Source: Primulina eburnea (taxonomy: Eukaryota; Streptophyta; Magnoliopsida; Lamiales; Gesneriaceae). From it: a stretch of DNA of 64,000 nucleotides. Position numbers and translations under genes: made by a program. The notes below the pieces were generated by a model. That model made no database searches, had not been told where the DNA came from, and saw only the letters and a list, made by a program, of their open reading frames with translations. Every line of letters starts with the position of its first letter. Position 1 is the stretch's first letter. This document shows, in pieces, positions 52,601-63,170 of the stretch. The stretch spans positions 34,399,913-34,463,912 of the forward strand of contig NC_133106.1 in NCBI RefSeq assembly GCF_022965805.1, read 5' to 3'.

Positions 52601-54575
52601 GGTGATTTGGACACTATATTACCTTCTGCCATTATCTAATCCTAAGCAGAAACTGAAAGATGAGGCGGCTGATTCGTATAAGAAGCTCGAGCTCCTTGAA
52701 GATGCTAAAAGGTATTCATGATGAGCCACTCGGCGGTTGTATAATTAAGTTCAACAAGTTGATGTTACCTCAGAATATTGCATAAATATTTACAGAACGC
52801 TCTTGGGAGAAAATATAGTTTCTTGTTCTATTGCCGAGTTAGTACAGGTGGAAGAACAGTTGGAAAAAAGTTTATGCAAAATCAGGGCTAGAAAGGTAAC
52901 CTCGTTGATGTTTTTTGTATACAATCCTTCATCCGAAGTCATCTGTCTCCGTTGCACGTTTTTTTACCCTTTTTTAAGCATTCTGTATTTCTCTAATATG
53001 TCCGTAAGTGTCCTTGTTTAATGTATAATCTGAGCAAGTTAATGTACTCTACGATCCTTTTATGTTATATGTGAGTCAATTCGTTTTTTCGTTTCATCGA
53101 TTATGTATTCGGCTATGGTAATCATCTAGTACATATATTATGTTATATACAACATTTATTTCTATAATGTGACATGCACAGATGATTCAACTTCCTCTGC
53201 ATTTATATATCATCGTTTATTATATGTGTGTAATCTCGAATTCTAGTCATGATCTGAATGATTTTTTTTTTATTTTTTCAAATTTTTTTTGCCAGCATAC
53301 TTTATTTCAAGAACAGATCCATCACCTAAAAGAGCAGGTATATATAAACTGAGTTCAAGGACAAGGAACAATTGATTTCTTGGTACCGTTTTACTAATGC
53401 CTAGTACCTTATTTGTTTGATGTCGCAGGAGGCGAAGCTAATGAAAGTAAACACCGATTTAAAGGAAAAGGTGGGTACTTAATTATTGAATTATTCTCTG
53501 GCTCCTTGTGCTATATCAAAGGGATAAACAAAATTATTTTGAAATGTCAAATTGAAAATATATATTATTTGAACGTAACAAAAATATAAAAATATTATCG
53601 TAGCAGTCCAAAAATGTCGAATATTTTTTACGGAGTTTTTGTGTTTGAAAGGAGGAGGAAATATATTAATGCTTTTATTATGTTTTAAATGATTATTATT
53701 TTTGTTTATTTTGAGTATTCTAATTTAAGCCTTATTTTATAAGCATATAAATGACACTGCCTGTTTAGAAAATTATAGCCGTGAGGGTTTTAGTTGTCGA
53801 TGTAAAAGTATTATGAAGGGAATTTGGGCTTATTTCACGAGGAGGGTTTTAGCTTATTCAGGTAACATAGAGTCCCTATGCAATTTTACCTATTGTTTTT
53901 TAACTACAGTTGTCTTACATCGGTTGGATAAAATACCTGGGAGTTGTATATATGGTCTTGAACAATCCTCTCCTTGAGCTAGCTTTTGAGGTTGAGTTAT
54001 GTCCAAATTTCAAACTTTACACTTACAAATTATTTGAACGTCCTAAATTTAGATCCACTTATTACTGATATGTTTAGAGTCATATTAACACTCCAGTGAA
54101 ACGTGAGAAAATGAATCCTACATATTGTGAGATGAAATGATGAAATTTACATAAAATATGTATCAAGCTGTTAAATTCAGGCTAGAGGAATATAGTGTCA
54201 GGCGATCGAGCTTGAGTACACGACTTCACGATTGTCAAGTCTTTTAGAACTCAAATCGATTGAGTGGTGTTTTTCGCGGTTGAGTTTGAATCAATTAATC
54301 ATTGAGCTATTCAAATCGAAATCAGTATATAATAGATATATACGATTCATATATATTTTTGTGTAGGACTAACGAGTGATTGAGGTTGACATCGACATGG
54401 TGTTTGCGTGTACAATTGATTATGATCGACTATGTTCTCTAATTTGTTGTTGTTTGTGTGATAGTGTGAGATGGTGGCGAGCATGATCCCCCTAAGCCAA
54501 CCATTATCGCCAGATATGGAGGTGGAGACGGGGTTGTTCATCGGACCTCCGAAAACGAAGGCGAATCATGTTTAG
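49651..54575 (+). CDS. SOC1: MIKC MADS-box transcription factor, SOC1/TM3 clade
   Basis: DNA-binding factor of the clade that integrates flowering signals (SOC1, AGL14/19, AGL42/71/72); the exact member is uncertain. Seven exons: 49651-49832, 51900-51984, 52650-52711, 52796-52895, 53296-53337, 53429-53470, 54465-54575. GT-AG throughout, 624 nt, 207 aa (AtSOC1 is 214). The exon pattern (182, 85, 62, 100, 42, 42 bp) is the classic MIKC one. The MADS domain (1-60) starts [20 protein letters not shown]; position 26 is Ser, where SOC1 usually has Asn. The I region and K-box span about 61-170, with [20 protein letters not shown]. The C-terminus keeps a SOC1-type motif, [11 protein letters not shown]. 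Intron 1 is 2.1 kb, as often in genes with intronic control. Intron 6 (994 bp) holds a TRIM solo LTR. The final exon was chosen by phase and the C-terminal motif. Confidence 0.92.
50482..50499. repeat. (TG)n microsatellite in MADS intron 1
   Basis: Nine GT/TG units inside the large first intron of the SOC1-type gene. Simple sequence; no other function is evident. Confidence 0.85.
53904..54021 (+). mobile_element. TRIM solo LTR (degenerate) in MADS intron 6
   Basis: About 118 bp matching the 120-bp TRIM LTR: TGTCTTACATCGGTTGGATA near the left, GAGCTAGCTTTTGAGGTTGA in the middle, and a CTTTACA end. It has no primer site or internal region, so it is a solo LTR left by LTR-LTR recombination, or an old fragment. 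It is more diverged than the two arrays and reads in the same direction as the gene. Confidence 0.8.
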
Positions 54576-54948
54576 ATTTAAAGACTGTTAATTACATAAG
54601 GTTGTATATCTAACTTCTTCAACATGTTATATCACACGTTTATTTTTCTCTTTTACATGTCAAGTATAGAATTTAAGGTTTCTTTTAATGGGTTTTAATG
54701 ATTTTTCATTTTAAAAAAACTACTATTGATTTGATGGCTTCACAAAGAGGATGAGTATATTGTCTCAGAATTTACAATATTGGACACAATTACAATCGAA
54801 AATAAATTAAATTGTTCGGGCTAAAATTGGACAATTTTGCAAGTCCAATTAAATTATACAAACTCAAGTAAATGATGTAAGCCTATTAAATGTGCCAGAT
54901 AAATTTCCACGATTCAAATTAATTCAGATAAATCAGAGAGCGCGGAAA

Positions 54949-55157
54949 GATGAGAAGATCGTGAGAAGACAAAGTAAAGGATCATGGGAAAAAAAAAAAA
55001 GAGAGAAGATCATGGGTCATAGGAGAGTGGAGAGAATCGCCCATCATTCAGAAGAAGATGAGAAGATCGTGAGAAGACAAAGTAAAGGATCATGGGAAAA
55101 AAATGAGAAGATAATGGGTCATAGGAGAGTGGAGAGAATCGCCATTCATTAAGAAGA
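54949..55157. repeat. 108-bp tandem duplication
   Basis: Two adjacent copies of a purine-rich unit, 54949-55056 and 55057-55157, each starting GATGAGAAGATCGTGAGAAG. The second lost part of an A-run. Together they keep one open frame (54892-55152) rich in Lys, Arg and Glu (EKIVRRQSKGSWEK twice). That is expected from purine-rich tandem DNA and is not evidence of a gene. Confidence 0.85.
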
Positions 55158-55692
55158 AAAGAGATCAGTTAATAAATACACACACAATCTCTTATAAAAA
55201 TTCTAGCAAACTCTTTGCAGAGTTCTTATAGCTTTAGTTAATCTTTTTCATAGTTTGTATTCCAAATTTCAGTAGTTCGAGTCATTTTCTTTCATATTTC
55301 AGCAATGTTATTTAGTATTTGTCAATATTTTGTGAATTCCTATATTTTATTGAAAATACAGATCATTTTAGAAGTTTATCTCTCAATTTCTACTAGTGTT
55401 TATCTAGTTTTCTTTGTTTATTACGTCATATTTGTTTAGGAGATTAAATTTGGTTTCTACAATCGTTATGTTTTTAGAAATCGGATTTTTATCATTTTTA
55501 CACAAATTGGTGCATTTTTACACTTCAAACACACGCAAATCGAAATATTGTGCAAACAAAAATATATAAATAATAAAAAGACAATTAAACTGACCAAGCA
55601 CGAGGCTACACGAGAAATATGTTTTCGTGCTAATAATTCAATTAATGTCCGCCTTCCCACAAGCTCGACATAACAAAAATATTTTAAAAAAA

Positions 55693-55722
55693 CTAGCACA
55701 ACAGTCAACGCGTTGCGTTTTA
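55693..55722 (-). mobile_element. Helitron 3' terminus (minus strand)
   Basis: On the minus strand: hairpin AACGC-AAC-GCGTT, ten bases, then CTAG and host T (55692). It has the same layout and nearly the same hairpin loop and spacer as the small Helitron ending at 1142, so both belong to one family. The body must extend to higher coordinates, but I could not find its TC end, so only the terminus is annotated. Confidence 0.6.
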
Positions 55723-58393
55723 AGTTTTTTGGGTCAAATTTTGTAACTAATTTGTGGAGTATAAGTGGTTTTATAATTTATCACGGAAATGATAGTGTCG
55801 ACATTTATATATTACATAATGTGGACAAATATTCAGTCATATTAAAAAATAAAAAATTATGGTAAAAAATAAAAAATTATGGTAAAAAATAAAAATCTCA
55901 AACTCATAAAATATATTAAAATACTCATTTTTATAAAATGTTCTCTACTCAATTGTGTTCTTCACAAATTGAGAGACTTATTTATAGAATTTCTTTGGAA
56001 ATAATCTAAAAATAAATACATCAATACATATATCACCACACGTTAATTTTCAATGTTTACAACTCTTGTTTTGAACATTCAATAATTTCAACTCTTTATT
56101 TTCAACACAATTCTTTATTTTCAACCAGTCATATATAATTTAACAATTAGCCAGACATACAATGTGCTAATTAACGTAGGGACTCAATGACAAGTTAACG
56201 ATCGACCAACTTTTTGTCTTTATTCTGGAGATTCTTTATATATAGGGTGTGTTTGGTTGAGTGGATTAAATAAAGATAGATTAATAGTCAAATATATATC
56301 GTTAAAATTTTAAGATATTTTAATAATCATTTTGATCCGGTTTAAGATCCAATTTTATTAAAAATGATTTTACTAAGCAGCATTCTCCATAAATATGGTA
56401 AAGTCATCCTTTTACCCTAATGTTGCATCCAATTAATTAAAATGTAATTAATTGATTTAAGAATAAGGTCAGCTGAGTGCCTAATATATATATAGGGGTG
56501 CAAAATTCGAAAGGGGCCGTGGGAACAGTTTGTGTGAAATATATTTTGGCGTGGTTTAAAACTTTAACGTGTCGGCCAAATGCGACTAGTTATTTAACTC
56601 CAAGCAGCGAAACTCCAATACCACCACGCTGTTCAATGATTGTTATTTTTATAAATTTTAAACGAGTAAAACATGTGGAAAAAACGTATTTTTTTAAATA
56701 AAATTTTAAATGATTGTTATTTTTATAAATTTTAAATTTTATTTATTTAATCAAGATTTAGTGATATAAATTTTTTAAACAAAAACAGGCCTAAAGAGAT
56801 CGAAATAATTTTTTCATAGATTTTTCCTATTTTTAGGACTAAGAGACGACACTTGATCTAACAATTACTGGCAAAAGTTTTCTTCCATTCAATTTATGAT
56901 TTTGAAATTTATGTTTTTTATATCTTGAAAATTTATGTATTTATTCTTAAAATTTGTTTATTTATTGGTTATTTAATCTATTATGTAATTTAGTATAATT
57001 AAAATTATATTAAAAAATATATTTTTCCATAATTAATATCGTAGTAAACCCGCTTAAGCTTATAAAACTTAAAGCTTGGTATGATGTTTTGTCACACTTC
57101 GTGTTTTTTATAACCTTGATCAAAATACAAAATTCTCTCTATTTAATTTCAATGAGACATATTTGTATAACCATATAAATTATAGTTAACTGAATATGAT
57201 ATTCGTCTATTTACTATACTCATTGTACAGAGATGAGAAAATTATATTTTTGGTCAAGTAATTTACATTTTTTTCTATTTTCTGGTCTTGTTAATGATGG
57301 ATTTGTATTTTTATTCTTGTAACTTGCATGTATTTTTAATTTTTGATTTTGTTACTGTGAATGTTAATTTTTAGTGATACAATGTCACGTCCCGAGATCA
57401 GGGTTAGTCTACTTCGAAAACACAGCAACACATCTACCGAAAAATCAGCCGCCTTAGAAAATTCATGCGCCTTATTGAACCATTGGATCGAGCTTAAACT
57501 TTTACAGTACATTCATAAGTACTTCAAATAAATTATGAATGATGGAGATCGAGCTTGTAAGTCGTTTTAATCTTCTTATGGACAAAAAATCATATGTATG
57601 TTGTTTATGTCTAAAATCTGAGCAATTTTCTTGTGAAAACTATAAACGAAAAACTAACTGTTGGATTTGGCTGAAATTTTGATATTTTAGGCAAAACATA
57701 TGAAATCATATTCTGATGGTGGCGATCGGATTCTGAGCACCAGAGCGAAAGAAATAATTTTATGAACTTGGACAAAATTTTGATGATTGCAGCAGAATTT
57801 TGGAGAGCAAAATTTCAAAAATTCTAGGGGGAGTTTATGAATTTCAAAAATTTTGAGTGTATGAATGGTGTGAAATGTTGAATGGTATATGATGGTATTT
57901 ATAGGGATGAGGTGAAAATCTTACTATAATTTGGACATGCTCATTCCATAAATTTCGAGATACTCCTTCCATAAATATTGAGATGCTTTATTGTTGAGAA
58001 AACTGACTTGTATGCATATTTCCTTCCAATTAAATTGATATGCTGCTTTAATTTCAAATTTACTGTACATCTTGCACTGGATTTCAAATTTCATGTAATT
58101 ATTGGCTTGTAATTTTTTTTGAATACCTTGTATTATTTAATATTTTCGAATTTATTATATTTACAATAATATCATAATTCGAAAATAAATTCTTATACAT
58201 GTCTATATTTAAAAATTACACTCCCAAAATTTTGGGTTCTCACATGTAACTTGTATGTTTTTTATTTTTGACTCTTCTGATCGAGAAACACGTGAAATTC
58301 GGTGAAAGAAAAGACAAAAAAATGGAAAAAAAAGCCACAAGGTACTGTACTTAAAAAAATTTGTGTGGCTCGAATAGAAAAGCGAAAGTTAAT

Positions 58394-59283
58394 ATTATTC
58401 CTAGAGATGTAAACGATCCAAACCAAATCTAACAGTATCAAACTTGAGTTTGACTTGGTTAAGTTTGTTTGAGACTAAAGCTCGAGTTCGAGTTCGAACT
58501 TCTATTATCAGACTCGAGCTCGGTTTGTTTTGAAATTAATAAGCTCGAGAAAACCTCGACCTCGGCTCATTAAAGCTCGTTTATCATGTTAATCAAACCG
58601 ATCTCGAGCTTGATTCAATAAAAGCTCGTTTACCATGTTTAACAAGTCTGGCTTGAGCTCAGCTCGTTTTTTAGCTCATAAAACATAAAATTGAGCTCGA
58701 GTTTGAGCTTGATTCGATCTTGTTAAAAATTAAATATATCTATGGTCTAATTTTAAATCACACATAAAAATATAAATTCATTCATAAATAACCAAAACGA
58801 CAAAAATAACAACAACAAAAAAACATAAACTCTATATATTATTGAACATCCCAAAATAATATATCTAGCATCCAGATGACAAATATTCGTCATACACTGA
58901 TATCACTATATATATAACATTACAATAATTTCACACTTTTAATACTTCAATTCTTTCGATTGACATTAGTACTAATAATTTTATTTGTGAACTTAAAAAA
59001 TGAGCCAAGTTCAAGCTTATGAGTCACCTAAACGAGTCGAGCTCGAGCTTACGAGCTACCTAAACAAGCTGAGCTCGAGTTCGAGCTCGAGATCCTATTA
59101 TCGAACATGTTTATGAGCTCACGAGTCGAATATTCATAAACTTGAGCTTGATTTGATTAATTTTTCGAGCTCGAAATCGAGCTCAAGTTTGGTTTGATTT
59201 GATCTGATTAATAAACAAATTCAAACGAACTTTTTATCAAGCCGACCTATTCGATTTAATTCATTTATATCCCTAATTATTCC
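58394..59283. mobile_element. hAT-type MITE, 874 bp, with 8-bp target duplication
   Basis: Element 58402-59275, flanked by perfect 8-bp direct repeats ATTATTCC (58394-58401 and 59276-59283), the hAT target size. Terminal inverted repeats: left TAGAGATGTAAACGA, right (complement) TAGGGATATAAATGA. Both arms are packed with GAGCTCGAGCTCGAG-type words that make a long imperfect palindrome around an AT-rich centre (about 58730-58990). No transposase. It ends about 260 bp upstream of the STAY-GREEN start codon, within its promoter region. Confidence 0.9.
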
Positions 59284-59545
59284 CAAGGGATACACGTCTT
59301 TTTGAAAGATATATAAATCGGGTCGGTGGTCATATTTGGCACAGTTGGCGAAAGTTAATCGCATGCATTTTTTAAGGGAACGTTTCAGGCTTCCAAACAA
59401 AGCGATCGAGAAAAAGAAGAAACCAAAGAAAAGTTATTCAACCAATATATATATATATACATATATCAGTCTCTTCTTCTTACTTGCACCAAAACTCTGA
59501 GAAATATAGAATATATAAAGAAACGGAGATCATCCCTCCTCTGAA

Positions 59546-61094
59546 ATGGGAACTTTAGCTGCTGCTGCTTCAGTGTTTCAAACAAAGCTGGAAACCTCTT
59601 CCTTTCTTCACGGAACAAGAAGAGGAACCAAGAAGAAACAGCCCATTGTCCCTGTAAGACTGTAACAAGTTTGGGTGTTATATTTTGTCCTGCATTTTTG
59701 TTGAAATTAATTTTTCTTCTTCTTCTTCTTTGATTTCATCAGATAGCTAGATTAATTGGGCCAGCTATATTTGAAGAATCAAAGCTCAAAGTTTTGTTCT
59801 TAGGGGATGACGAAGAGGAGACTAATCCAAGAAAACTTCCAAGAACTTACACGCTCACGCACAGTGATATCACCTCCAAGCTCACTCTGGCCATTTCTCA
59901 TACAGTAAATAATTCCCAGGTTAACTTTTTTCTTGGTCAAATGAATTAAAAACCCAAAAAAGTAATGCTAAGGTTCTGAGCCGAAATTAGGTTGACTAGT
60001 TTGGAAACATGAATGTGTCTTTTTTATAATATTTATTAATTAAGTTCGTGTTATTTTTGATTCATTGATTACGAAAATAAACACAGATAGGATTTTGGTA
60101 ATTGATAATGTGCAGTTGCAAGGATGGTACAATAGATTTCAGAGGGACGAAGTGGTGGCGGAATGGAAGAAAATAAAAGGGAAGATGTCCCTTCACGTAC
60201 ATTGTCACATTAGTGGTGACCACCTTTGGTTAAATCTTTGTGCTGGACTCAGATATTACATCTTCTCCAAAGAACTCCCTGTGGTAAGATCTAATTAATC
60301 TCGGCTCTTGAGGGTAGTTTTGGTATTTAACATCCCAAGAACCCCATGCAAATTTCAATAAAAACATTATGATATTTCACAATATAAGTATTTTTTGGGA
60401 AAATTGTAAATTTGGACTTTCATGTTTGTCTATTTCCGATTTTTATCATCCATTTGTCGAATTTTAGTTTTAGTGTGTTATCTTTTCTATGTTCTTTGAC
60501 GTCTAGTTTCATGTAAGAATAACCAACATTTCAAAACAAATTGCCAAAATCGACAAAAAAATTGAAAGATAAATGATTAAAACTCAATTCTGTCACATAA
60601 CAGACCAAATCCATAAAACGTATTTCGCTTATTATTCTTTCAAAGAAGATATCGATTGAGAGTGATCAATTCTTGTATCATCCATCGTCGACATTTCCAT
60701 GTTGTATCGTATGATCGAGCCATCGAATTATCTAGATCTCACATGATCCAATCATTCCAACAACGTTGTTATTATTAATTTTTTATAAACAGTTTTGGCT
60801 AACAAAATTCAAATAATTGAATAGGTGTTGAAGGCCTTTGCCTGTGGAGACGAAAAGTTGTTCAACAGCTACCCGGAACTACAAGACTCGTTGGTTTGGG
60901 TCTACTTCCATTCCAACATCTCACGGTTCCACAAAATGGAATGTTGGGGCCCACTTAAAGGAAGTTGGGCTGCATGTGGTGGGCTCATTGAGCCACACAG
61001 AGAGAAGAAAACTTCACTTACTCCACAAATATGCGTAGAGAAATGCACATGCTGTTTCCCAGGGATGAGCCAAATCCATTGGGCCCAAAATTAG
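59546..61094 (+). CDS. SGR: STAY-GREEN magnesium dechelatase
   Basis: Removes magnesium from chlorophyll a to give pheophytin a, the committing step of chlorophyll breakdown, in the chloroplast. Four exons: 59546-59653, 59743-59919, 60116-60283, 60825-61094. GT-AG, 723 nt, 240 aa. Residues 1-36, rich in Ala, Ser, Thr and basic residues, fit a short transit peptide. Exon 2 starts with the conserved IARLIGPAIFEESKLKVLFL and contains LPRTYTLTHSDITSKLTLAI. Exon 3 has GKMSLHVHCHISG and LRYYIFSKELPVV. Exon 4 has WVYFHSNI and ECWGPL and ends with the cysteine-rich motif PQICVEKCTCCFP, which marks true SGR proteins rather than SGR-like ones. At 240 aa it is somewhat shorter than typical SGR (about 260-270), because both the transit region and the linker before the cysteine motif are short. 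A hAT-type MITE sits in its promoter region. Confidence 0.96.
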
Positions 61095-61667
61095 TGAAAT
61101 TCATTCTTTTTAATAAAATTAATAATGATTTAATGCGTAGATGTCATTTGAGTGAAATTCAATCGAAGGATTTGATTTAGAGAGAGAGAGTGTTTGATTT
61201 GGGAAGTGATTTGGGAAGACTCATCTAGGAATATGAACGGACTAGAATGTACTAGTTTCAATCTTTGATTAATAACAGATTTGAACGGATTCAGAGGATT
61301 AGAATATTTTTTTAAGAAAAATTGTGTATCTAAATAAATTAGTATAAGTTTCAAGTCAATTTTTAGTTTATTTATCAATTATATTGATATGAAATTGGTC
61401 TTTGACTAATTACGAAATAGACTCAAACAGACTGATTAACCATACGTACAACCATCCAAGTCCATCTCGAAACAAGCCGATACCAATACATTTTGTTTAT
61501 ATATTCCAAGTAAAAAATTCGAATTAATTAAATAAAACACGATATCGCTGATCTTGCATTATACTGAAGATTATACAATTTTGATGAAAAGATATTACAA
61601 TTTTGAGGAAACAAATTACAATTTTTTTTTGGATACAATATATAATTTTTTAAAAAAAATATAGGGA
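61095..61667. other. STAY-GREEN 3' flank
   Basis: Probably the STAY-GREEN 3' UTR for the first 100-300 bp, then AT-rich spacer. The antisense open frame at 61130-61378 has AT-driven composition and no known relatives that I recognise. Confidence 0.5.
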
Positions 61668-61869
61668 AAAAAACAAGGCAAATACTTGTGTGAGACGGTC
61701 TCACGGGTCGTATTTGTGCGACGGATCTCTTATTTGGTCCATCTATGAAAAAAAATACTATTTTTTATGCTAAGAATACTACTTTTTATTGTGAATATGG
61801 ATAGGATTAATCCGTCTCACAGATTATGATCCGTGAGACGGTCTCACATGAGACCCACTCAAAAAACAA
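61668..61869 (+). mobile_element. MULE-type MITE, copy F
   Basis: Element 61677-61860 (184 bp), perfect 9-bp direct repeats AAAAAACAA (61668-61676 and 61861-61869). It begins GGCAAATACTTGTGTGAGAC and ends GAGACCCACTC. It carries the GTGAGACGGTCTCAC palindrome near the right end and GTGAGACGGTCTCACGGGTC near the left. Confidence 0.92.
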
Positions 61870-62299
61870 TAGACTGATTGGAGGCAAAATTGCAAATATC
61901 TGCATCCTCGTCGGTGGTAATTGATCACATGTCTTGAATTATTATCGTAATCAGAGAATTCTTGACCCTACAACAAACTATCGGCCCCCGCGTCGTCGAT
62001 TCAGTTTTTTTGTCTTTACGCTATGGAAAAAAGAGTCACGAGCATGATTTTTGATTTTTCGATAAGATGGAATCCACGTAAAAACAAGCAAACTACCACT
62101 GCAATTGTAATAACAACGTGGTCGAATTGTTATTTTGCGCTTTAATCGGAATCAAAATAAAATCAATATAGGAGCAAAAATAAGATTTCTCATTAGAAAA
62201 ATAATAAAATGATTATTGATAAATTGGAAAGGACTCGGATCATTCTTAGACTCGGACGGAAAAATAAAACTTAAACGAGTCAAATTCCAATTTGCTGCA

Positions 62300-63170
62300 A
62301 AGGTTAGAGCATGTGTAAAATTTAGACAGTGTACTGTCACCCAACTAGGTACTTTAGCCCGACCAGAGTCCTCTAGCATGGACATAGCCTCTCACCTGGA
62401 TATGGTACTTTAGCCCGACCAAGGTCCTCCAGCCGACCAGGGTCCTCCAGCCTAGCCAGGGTCCTCTCACTTGACCAGGGTCCTCTCGTCCGGACAGGGT
62501 TCAGGTCACCCGACCAATATGAGTCACCATACATCATTAGCATGATAATCAGTGTCCATGACAAAACCCGAACAGTATGAGTCGCCATGTCTACTGACAG
62601 ATGACGGGGCATTGGCAGCTGACAGATGACATGTCATGGGCAGCTGTCATGTGATAGGGTATGAGCAGTTGTCATATCAAGAACAGTGTACATGCACTGT
62701 AATCGAGGTCATCTTCTCCGTTATAAACATTAGGTTTGCTCATTTGAGAAACATCACAATCTACTGCATTCAATAAATTATCTCTCTACTTGGTGAACCT
62801 TGTACTGACTTGAGCGTCGAAGTGACTACATCGGAAACCTCTCTGGCATCCCACTGAGAGTATCTTGTTGAGTGTGTGCAGATTGTCTGACCCGAGGTCA
62901 TTCCACCAAGGTGGGCAGAGCAAGCCAGATCACCCGAACAGACCAGGCCAGAGCACCCGGGGTCATCCCATCAAGTCGGGCAGATCAGGCCAGAGCAGCC
63001 GGCCAAACAAAGACAGATCACACGGACAAACCAGGACAAACCACCCGAAAGATCAGGACAAACCATCCGAGAGACCAGGCCACCCGGGATCATTCCATCA
63101 GGCTAGGTCATCACTCAAGCTCACCCAATCTATCCGGGATCATCAATTATCTGTGGTACAATGAAGCAGG
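62300..63170 (+). mobile_element. LTR-like block, possible Ty3/gypsy solo LTR
   Basis: A GC-richer island in AT-rich DNA. It opens with degenerate short repeats of a CCGACCAGGGTCCTCCAGC unit (62355-62490). A TATAAA-like site is near 62722 and AATAAA near 62772. Then comes CTTGAGCGTCGAAGTG (62808-62823), a phrase I associate with gypsy LTR ends. A second set of CAGGCCAGAGCACCCGG-like repeats follows (62935-63095). No TG/CA boundaries with a 5-bp direct repeat could be fixed. Open frames at 62865-63276 are low complexity and follow the repeats, so I do not call them genes. Confidence 0.5.

Larger units (their letters stand above)
54576..58393. other. AT-rich spacer between MADS and STAY-GREEN genes
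   Basis: About 3.8 kb without a recognisable gene. Besides the tandem duplication at 54949 and the Helitron end at 55693 listed separately, a block at about 57381-58245 starts TGTCACGTCCCGAGATCAGG and ends near GGGTTCTCACA. This resembles a dispersed plant repeat or solo LTR, but I found no matching 5-bp direct repeats. Small open frames here look like chance. Confidence 0.5.

Noticed and set aside
54892..55152. 86-residue basic protein with internal repeat
   Set aside because: Produced by a 108-bp purine-rich tandem duplication; no start context, homology or splice partners.
57381..58245. Solo LTR with TG...CA ends
   Set aside because: The flanking 5-bp sequences (TACAA and TGTAA) do not match, so the boundaries cannot be supported.
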